The notes under the pieces were generated by a model. It was not told where the DNA came from and made no database searches. It saw only the letters and a list, made by a program, of their open reading frames with translations. 17,626 nt of DNA, from contig DGYK01000067.1 of the NCBI GenBank assembly GCA_002398365.1, forward strand, positions 12,118 to 29,743, written 5' to 3'. The stretch is from Flammeovirgaceae bacterium UBA5008 (GTDB lineage Bacteria > Bacteroidota > Bacteroidia > Cytophagales > Cyclobacteriaceae). Shown here piece after piece: positions 13,512-17,626 of the stretch (positions within the stretch are counted from its first letter, which is position 1; the number at the start of each line of letters is the position of its first letter). A program made the translations under genes and the position numbers.

Positions 13512-14105
13512 ATGGGAAAAGTAATTGCATTTCCTGGGCAAGGGCCCGAAAAATTTGGATACAAGCCGGTAGCTAAAAAGCGTCCGGACCTGAAGGACAA
13601 AAATGGCCAGCTCAATCTATTCACCGGAGCCAAGATAGTCAGCCTCAATAAGCTTTCAGCTTTCGAAGAAGCCTTGATGATGGACGAGCAGCAGGATGAT
13701 GCCGCCAGAGAATTGTATTTGAAAGCCATTGAGGCGGGCGATAGTGTGGCCGATGCCTATTGCAATTTGGGTATCCTCGAATCGCAGCACAAAAATACCA
13801 CCAGCGCGATCGACTACTTCACCAAAAGTTTAAAAGAAGATCCGCGTCATTACGAAGCACATTACAATCTCGCCAACCTCTATGCCGAGGTGGGCAATTG
13901 GATGCTGGCCAAACTGCACTACGAGCTTTCCATTACCATCGAGCCACAGTTTCCCAATAGTTATTTTAATCTGGCATTGACATTAGCCATGAATGGCGAA
14001 AAGAAAGAAGCGGTGGAAGCCTTGTATCACTACAAAAAATTAGTGCCGTTATCCGAGCAGCGTTCGGCTGATGAGTTGATTGAAAGCTTGTCGGAAGGGC
14101 AATGA
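13512..14105 (+). CDS. Cytoplasmic TPR protein
   Basis: 197-aa protein without signal peptide or membrane span. An N-terminal 45 residues of mixed, basic character (MGKVIAFPGQG, then KKRPDLKDKNGQ) precede about four tetratricopeptide repeats at 48-78, 80-113, 114-147 and 148-181. Typical TPR residues are seen in ADAYCNLGILESQ, HYEAHYNLANLYAEVGNW and SYFNLALTLAMNGEKKEA. TPRs mediate protein contacts; the partner is unknown. ATG 13512 is chosen over an upstream in-frame TTG (13476) because a strong promoter match occupies the interval. It has its own promoter although it follows the OmpA gene by 48 bp. Its stop (14103-14105) abuts the stop of the convergent DUF3667 gene without any gap. Confidence 0.85.
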   Translation: MGKVIAFPGQGPEKFGYKPVAKKRPDLKDKNGQLNLFTGAKIVSLNKLSAFEEALMMDEQQDDAARELYLKAIEAGDSVADAYCNLGILESQHKNTTSAIDYFTKSLKEDPRHYEAHYNLANLYAEVGNWMLAKLHYELSITIEPQFPNSYFNLALTLAMNGEKKEAVEALYHYKKLVPLSEQRSADELIESLSEGQ

Positions 14106-14927
14106 TTACATCGACCAGATGGTCACGAAGAAAAGGATGGCCCGGTACACTTCGAGGGCAATTTTAAGGAACCCAATCATCAGCACCGACTTCAATACGA
14201 GTCTCCAACTCTTTTCATGGTAGAAAATATTTCCGGAGCGAAGCAGAAAGTACAAGTTCGTGGAGATGAAAATGAATGTGAGAACTTCTTCATTCAGATA
14301 CTTTCCCAATCCAAAAAAGGCGAGGATGGAAAGCGTGATGGCGTTGACGAACAAGTTGAAACACGCCAGCTCTACCATGTAGCCCACATGATCCGTAAAG
14401 AACCGATTGCGTTTCCAGTAAAGGATGTTCAGCGGCAGCGAGGCGATCACCACAAAAACCATCACCATGAGTTTGGCAAAACCTACGGTCTTCTGATGGT
14501 AAATCAACTGAAACGAGGGGAGGTTGAGCCCCATGTCTACCATTTTGTGCGCGATTATGTTTTTAAAATAAACACCCCACGGGGAGCTTAGCTGCGTGGT
14601 TAATGTGGCATTGAATAGCTGGATCAGCGGGAAGAAAAAGTAGATCAGGTTCAATACAAAAAACAACGAGATCGGTTTGAGGTAATTCACCCTACGCCCT
14701 TCAGCAAACTCCTTCGAAACAAAGCCCGGTTTACTCAACACCAGCCATAATGTTTTGATCATTTTGCTGTCCGCAAAAGTGATGGCGATTAAAATGTTGC
14801 TTAAGAAGGTTTTAAACGAGCGATCGGCCGGCTTCAATACCTTTTCGCCACATTCATTGCAGTAGTTTCCGTGAAAGGAATTACCGCAGCTTTTACAAAC
14901 AATAAGAGGAGAAGCCTGATCTGACAT
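14106..14927 (-). CDS. DUF3667 membrane protein with N-terminal zinc ribbon
   Basis: 273-aa membrane protein of the DUF3667 family, widespread in Bacteroidetes and of unknown function. The N-terminus has a zinc-ribbon pattern, CKSCG (C11, C14) and CNECGE (C23, C26), on the cytoplasmic side. The family-typical FVSKEFAEGRRVNYLKPISL follows. Four to five hydrophobic spans come next: ISLFFVLNLIYFFFPLIQL, LMVMVFVVIASLPLNILYW, LACFNLFVNAITLSILAFF, LTFIFISTNLYFLL and a C-terminal one. The ATG at 14927 starts directly before the zinc ribbon. It ends tail-to-tail with the TPR gene and follows the helical-repeat gene by 46 bp. Zinc binding is inferred from the cysteine spacing. Confidence 0.87.
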   Translation of the reverse strand: MSDQASPLIVCKSCGNSFHGNYCNECGEKVLKPADRSFKTFLSNILIAITFADSKMIKTLWLVLSKPGFVSKEFAEGRRVNYLKPISLFFVLNLIYFFFPLIQLFNATLTTQLSSPWGVYFKNIIAHKMVDMGLNLPSFQLIYHQKTVGFAKLMVMVFVVIASLPLNILYWKRNRFFTDHVGYMVELACFNLFVNAITLSILAFFGLGKYLNEEVLTFIFISTNLYFLLRSGNIFYHEKSWRLVLKSVLMIGFLKIALEVYRAILFFVTIWSM

Positions 14928-14944
14928 GCTAAAATTTCGGGGTG

Positions 14945-14952
14945 CAAATTAG
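14945..14952 (-). promoter_or_regulatory. Possible -7 box for the DUF3667 gene
   Basis: The minus strand reads CTAATTTG directly followed by CACCCC, resembling the TAnnTTTG box with a compressed spacer. The transcript would start about 10-15 bases upstream of the ATG at 14927. No convincing -33 element was found. Confidence 0.3.
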
Positions 14953-14973
14953 CTTTTAAACCCTAATATTTTT

Positions 14974-15483
14974 TCAGGATAATAGCTTTAATATACGAGC
15001 CCCTCTATTTCGAAAGCCGACACTTCCATAAGGCATCTGATCTTCAATGATGGGTATCAACTCGTTTTTCAGTTCGCTGTTTTCAATGGCAATGTTGGCC
15101 AACACTGTCATGGAAAAAGCTTTCACGGCAATGGACTCGTCATGGCTGGTAAGAAACGTAAAACAAATGTCCGTTACTTTACCCTGCCATCGCTTGGGGA
15201 TGTTGATGTCTTGCAGCAACCGAACCGTATTGCGTTTGATAGCCACCGTAGCTTTCGGGCTAAGATGTTTTAGGATCATAGGAAGTTCACCAATGATCAA
15301 CTCAGGCTGTTTCTTCGCAAAGTGAACGAGCAGGGTAGCAGCCCGTTGAGTAATGCGTTCGGGGCCATTCAAATAGACCAAAATCAATTCCGAAAACCGC
15401 TGCTTGTCATCACCGATCGAGGCAATCATTTGCTTGTATTGTGCCGGTGAAGGCGATTTTTTTAGTGATTCTAATAAATTCAT
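14974..15483 (-). CDS. HEAT/ARM-like helical repeat protein
   Basis: 169-aa soluble protein built almost entirely of paired amphipathic helices, as in HEAT or ARM repeats. Examples are ITQRAATLLVHFAKKQPELI, then ATVAIKRNTVRLLQDINIPK, then ESIAVKAFSMTVLANIAIEN and a final GFRNRGARILKLL. No signal peptide, membrane segment or catalytic motif is visible, so it is probably a cytoplasmic scaffold or protein-binding module. Length is short for HEAT proteins. The function is unknown. The start at ATG 15483 is the first in frame; it is upstream of DUF3667 on the same strand with a 46-bp gap, so a two-gene transcript is possible. Confidence 0.75.
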   Translation of the reverse strand: MNLLESLKKSPSPAQYKQMIASIGDDKQRFSELILVYLNGPERITQRAATLLVHFAKKQPELIIGELPMILKHLSPKATVAIKRNTVRLLQDINIPKRWQGKVTDICFTFLTSHDESIAVKAFSMTVLANIAIENSELKNELIPIIEDQMPYGSVGFRNRGARILKLLS

Positions 15484-15545
15484 TGTCAGTAAAATAGCTT
15501 GAAATTAAAATTCATAACTAGCTGAATAGTAGGATATTTAATCTA

Positions 15546-15575
15546 TTTGGTTTAAGTTTGGTTTAACATTAAACC
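15546..15575 (+). promoter_or_regulatory. Direct repeat, -7-like box and operator-like palindrome
   Basis: TTTGGTTTAA occurs twice (15546-15555 and 15557-15566). The second copy is part of the 16-bp palindrome GGTTTAACATTAAACC (15560-15575). A full -7 match, TAAGTTTG, lies at 15553-15560. The palindrome would overlap the predicted transcript start, a position suited to a repressor site. This is the most structured part of the 281-bp gap before the ABC-F gene. Confidence 0.35.
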
Positions 15576-15577
15576 CG

Positions 15578-15679
15578 ATGCGTGCTATGATGCTATTTTT
15601 TACCATCGCCTCCGTTACATTATTTCAACTCGGCATTTGCTTGTTTTGCTTTTATAAAAAGCAATATCAGGTTGCTTAA
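15578..15679 (+). CDS. Possible 33-residue hydrophobic peptide
   Basis: ATG 15578 to TAA 15679 encodes a peptide with one hydrophobic stretch (LFFTIASVTLFQLGICLFCF) and a short basic-polar tail (YKKQYQVA), as in small single-span membrane proteins. It begins three bases after the palindrome and about a dozen bases downstream of a TAAGTTTG box. Its coding sequence contains a perfect 8-bp stem-loop (TTGCTTTT and AAAAGCAA, 15646-15664). No homology is recognised; the ORF could be chance in an AT-rich gap, or the region could act as RNA. Confidence 0.3.
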   Translation: MRAMMLFFTIASVTLFQLGICLFCFYKKQYQVA

Positions 15680-15748
15680 AGTCTGATTACAATCTAACGA
15701 TATTTTTGAAGTCTGCGCGGCTGTGAAGTTTGCTTGTGCTAACTTGCG

Positions 15749-15767
15749 CACTTAAATTTTTTAAGTG
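15749..15767 (+). promoter_or_regulatory. Hairpin covering the GTG start of the ABC-F gene
   Basis: CACTTAA (15749-15755) is the exact reverse complement of TTAAGTG (15761-15767), with the loop ATTTT. The last three bases of the 3' arm are the GTG start codon, so the fold would sequester initiation if formed. The stem is only 7 bp and AT-rich, so its stability in the cell is doubtful. Confidence 0.35.
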
Positions 15768-17626
15768 AATTATCTTTCCGCAGAATCGCTCTCCAAATCG
15801 TATAACGATCGTTGGCTTTTTAAAGACATTACCATCGGCATTGGTCAGGGAGAAAAGGTTGCCATCGTTGGCGAAAACGGCACCGGCAAAACCACCCTCA
15901 TCAAAATCTTAACCGGACAAATCAAACCCGACAGCGGTGTGGTTTCAACACGTGATGGAATCAAACTTGGATACCTCACGCAGCAACCCAATGTAGAAGG
16001 CGCGCTCACCGTCAAGGAGATTTTGTTTGACGATAAAAACAAGATCGCGAAAGTGGTTCGCGAATACGAAGAATGTCTGCACGATCCTTCCGTTTCCCCT
16101 GAGCGCATGCAACATGCGCTGGAGTGGATGGAAGAATTCAACGCGTGGGACTACGATGCAAAGGTGCAGGAGATTACCGGCAAGTTGGGAATCACGGATC
16201 TCGATCAAAAGTTTGAAGAACTCTCCGGTGGTCAGCGTAAGCGCATCTTTTTGGCCCAACTGCTGTTGACGGAACCCGACCTCATTATCATGGATGAGCC
16301 TACCAACCACTTAGATCTCGAAGCCATCGAATGGTTGGAATCCTACCTGGCGGGACAGAACGTAACGCTGTTGATGGTGACCCACGATCGCTACTTCCTG
16401 GACAACGTTTCAAAGGTGATATTAGAGCTTGACCGCGGTAAACTTTATCGCTATCAGGGCAACTATGCCTACTTTTTAGAGAAGAAGTCGGAGCGCGAAG
16501 AGATGTTGAAAACGGAGGTGACCAAGGCCAAGAACCTCATGAAAAAGGAATTGGAGTGGATGCGCAAGCAGCCACGCGCCCGCGGCACGAAAGCCAAATA
16601 TAGGATTGAAGCATTCTACGAATTGCAGGAGAAGGCCACCCAGAATATCAAGAAAGACCGCCTCGAATTAGATATTCAGGAAGCGCGACAAGGAGGGAAG
16701 ATCATGGAGCTGCACCATATCCGCAAGCAGTATGGCGAGCGCAAGATGGTAGACGATTTCAATTATGTCTTTAAGAAGAAAGATCGCATCGGCATTGTCG
16801 GCAAGAACGGCATTGGCAAATCTACCTTCCTTGATTTGCTAACGGGCAAAACGCAACCCGACAGTGGTGAGATCATTCCGGGTGTGACTACCAAGATAGG
16901 ATACTTTACGCAGGAGGTAGAAACCCTGAAGCTCTCCAATCGTGTGATTGAAGAAGTGAAGGAGATAGCCGAGTTCATCACCATGGCCGATGGCTCACAG
17001 ATTTCCGCATCCAAGTTCTTAGAGACATTTTTATTCAGTCCCGAAAAGCAATACAACATTGTTGAGAAATTGAGTGGGGGCGAGAAGAAGCGCCTGCAAT
17101 TACTCAAGGTATTAGTAACGAATCCCAACTTCCTGATCTTAGATGAGCCGACCAACGATTTTGACATCGACACACTCAACGTGTTGGAAGAATTCTTGGA
17201 GAAGTTTACAGGCTGTTTGTTGCTTGTATCGCATGATCGTTATTTCATGGATCATTTGGTCGATCAGCTTTTCATATTCGAAGGCGATGGCGTGATCCGT
17301 CCGTTCAACGGAAACTATTCCGACTACCGCACGTGGATCGAAGAGAAAGAAGAGATGGAGAAAGCTGCTCCGGTTGCCCCGAAGAAGCAAGAGGTGGTAG
17401 TGGAGACACCAAAAGAACGTAAGAAGTTAAACCTGACCGAGAAGGCCGAACTGGAAAAATTACCTTCAGAGATCGAGCGCCTTGAAGCTAAGAAAGCCGA
17501 AGTGATCAACCTCTTAAATGCCGGCAGCAACGATCACAAACAACTCAACGATTGGTCGAAGGAAATCGAAACGCTCTCGCTGAAAATTGAGGAGAGTACG
17601 TTGCGTTGGCTGGAGTTGGAGGAGAG
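15765..17626 (+). CDS. ABC-F ATPase, Uup-like (3' end outside window)
   Basis: Soluble tandem ATPase of the ABC-F family, whose members act on ribosomes rather than as transporters. 620 codons are visible. The first ATPase has Walker A GENGTGKTT (36-44), signature LSGGQRKR (about 153) and Walker B LIIMDEPTNHLD (about 173). A charged linker holds the PRARGTKAKYRIEAF region (about 267-281). The second ATPase has GKNGIGKST (about 346), LSGGEKKR (about 436) and FLILDEPTNDFD (about 456). From about 540 a lysine/glutamate-rich coiled-coil C-terminal domain follows (NLTEKAELEKLPSEIERLEA, ending RWLELEE), as in Uup; the frame is probably close to its end at the window edge. The start is GTG 15765, since MNYLSAESLSKSY is where the family begins and no in-frame ATG is near. 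The start codon sits in a small hairpin. Confidence 0.92.
   Translation, partial: MNYLSAESLSKSYNDRWLFKDITIGIGQGEKVAIVGENGTGKTTLIKILTGQIKPDSGVVSTRDGIKLGYLTQQPNVEGALTVKEILFDDKNKIAKVVREYEECLHDPSVSPERMQHALEWMEEFNAWDYDAKVQEITGKLGITDLDQKFEELSGGQRKRIFLAQLLLTEPDLIIMDEPTNHLDLEAIEWLESYLAGQNVTLLMVTHDRYFLDNVSKVILELDRGKLYRYQGNYAYFLEKKSEREEMLKTEVTKAKNLMKKELEWMRKQPRARGTKAKYRIEAFYELQEKATQNIKKDRLELDIQEARQGGKIMELHHIRKQYGERKMVDDFNYVFKKKDRIGIVGKNGIGKSTFLDLLTGKTQPDSGEIIPGVTTKIGYFTQEVETLKLSNRVIEEVKEIAEFITMADGSQISASKFLETFLFSPEKQYNIVEKLSGGEKKRLQLLKVLVTNPNFLILDEPTNDFDIDTLNVLEEFLEKFTGCLLLVSHDRYFMDHLVDQLFIFEGDGVIRPFNGNYSDYRTWIEEKEEMEKAAPVAPKKQEVVVETPKERKKLNLTEKAELEKLPSEIERLEAKKAEVINLLNAGSNDHKQLNDWSKEIETLSLKIEESTLRWLELEE

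Noticed and set aside
13182..13541. 119-codon minus-strand frame opposite the OmpA domain
   Set aside because: The OmpA motif on the plus strand explains the sequence; the antisense frame also runs across the TPR promoter.

Overview
The window looks like a chromosomal segment from a Bacteroidetes bacterium, most likely a gliding or gliding-related Cytophagales-type organism. The signs are a SusC/RagA-like TonB-dependent receptor with a carboxypeptidase-regulatory-like N-terminus, the gliding gene gldC, DUF2911 and DUF3667 proteins found mostly in this phylum, a PD40/OmpA envelope protein, secreted proteins whose signal peptides end in SQ or AQ, few Shine-Dalgarno sites, and promoter-like TAnnTTTG boxes. 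There are no rRNA or tRNA genes, complete insertion sequences, phage genes or CRISPR arrays.

Layout. (1) 1-5314, minus strand: a TonB-dependent receptor cut by the left edge; gldC; a nucleotidyltransferase whose GTG start overlaps the stop of a 58-residue ORF; and the two subunits of succinyl-CoA:3-ketoacid CoA-transferase (scoA, scoB), separated by a four-helix-bundle (S23/IVS-type) gene. (2) 5382-10316, plus strand: a small secreted protein of unknown function, a large secreted PIG-L deacetylase with a C-terminal amidotransferase-like domain, a 37-residue membrane peptide, and a sodium:solute symporter that ends inside its own terminator. (3) 10432-11280, minus: DUF2911 protein. (4) 11333-14105, plus: 3-methyladenine DNA glycosylase, PD40/OmpA protein, TPR protein. 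(5) 14106-15483, minus: DUF3667 membrane protein and a helical-repeat protein. (6) 15578-17626, plus: a possible 33-residue membrane peptide and a Uup-like ABC-F ATPase cut by the right edge.

How genes may work together. ScoA and ScoB form one ketone-body/acetoacetate-activating enzyme. The PIG-L protein, the 37-residue peptide and the symporter look like one unit that trims a substrate outside the cytoplasmic membrane and then imports it with sodium; the substrate is not visible from sequence. The glycosylase, OmpA-like protein and perhaps the TPR protein are closely packed but functionally mixed.

The most unusual signal is a set of AT-rich arrays with an 8-bp period (NNAATTNG-type units). 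Two lie in opposite orientation exactly around the four-helix-bundle gene between scoA and scoB, delimiting a cassette of about 460 bp. A third, single array lies between the nucleotidyltransferase gene and gldC. The arrays supply the stop codons of scoA and of the four-helix-bundle gene. This looks like a small mobile or formerly mobile cassette family. Two other dispersed-repeat candidates, a GC-rich palindrome (8453-8470) and an 83-bp inverted-repeat element (10338-10420), flank the 37-residue-peptide/symporter unit.
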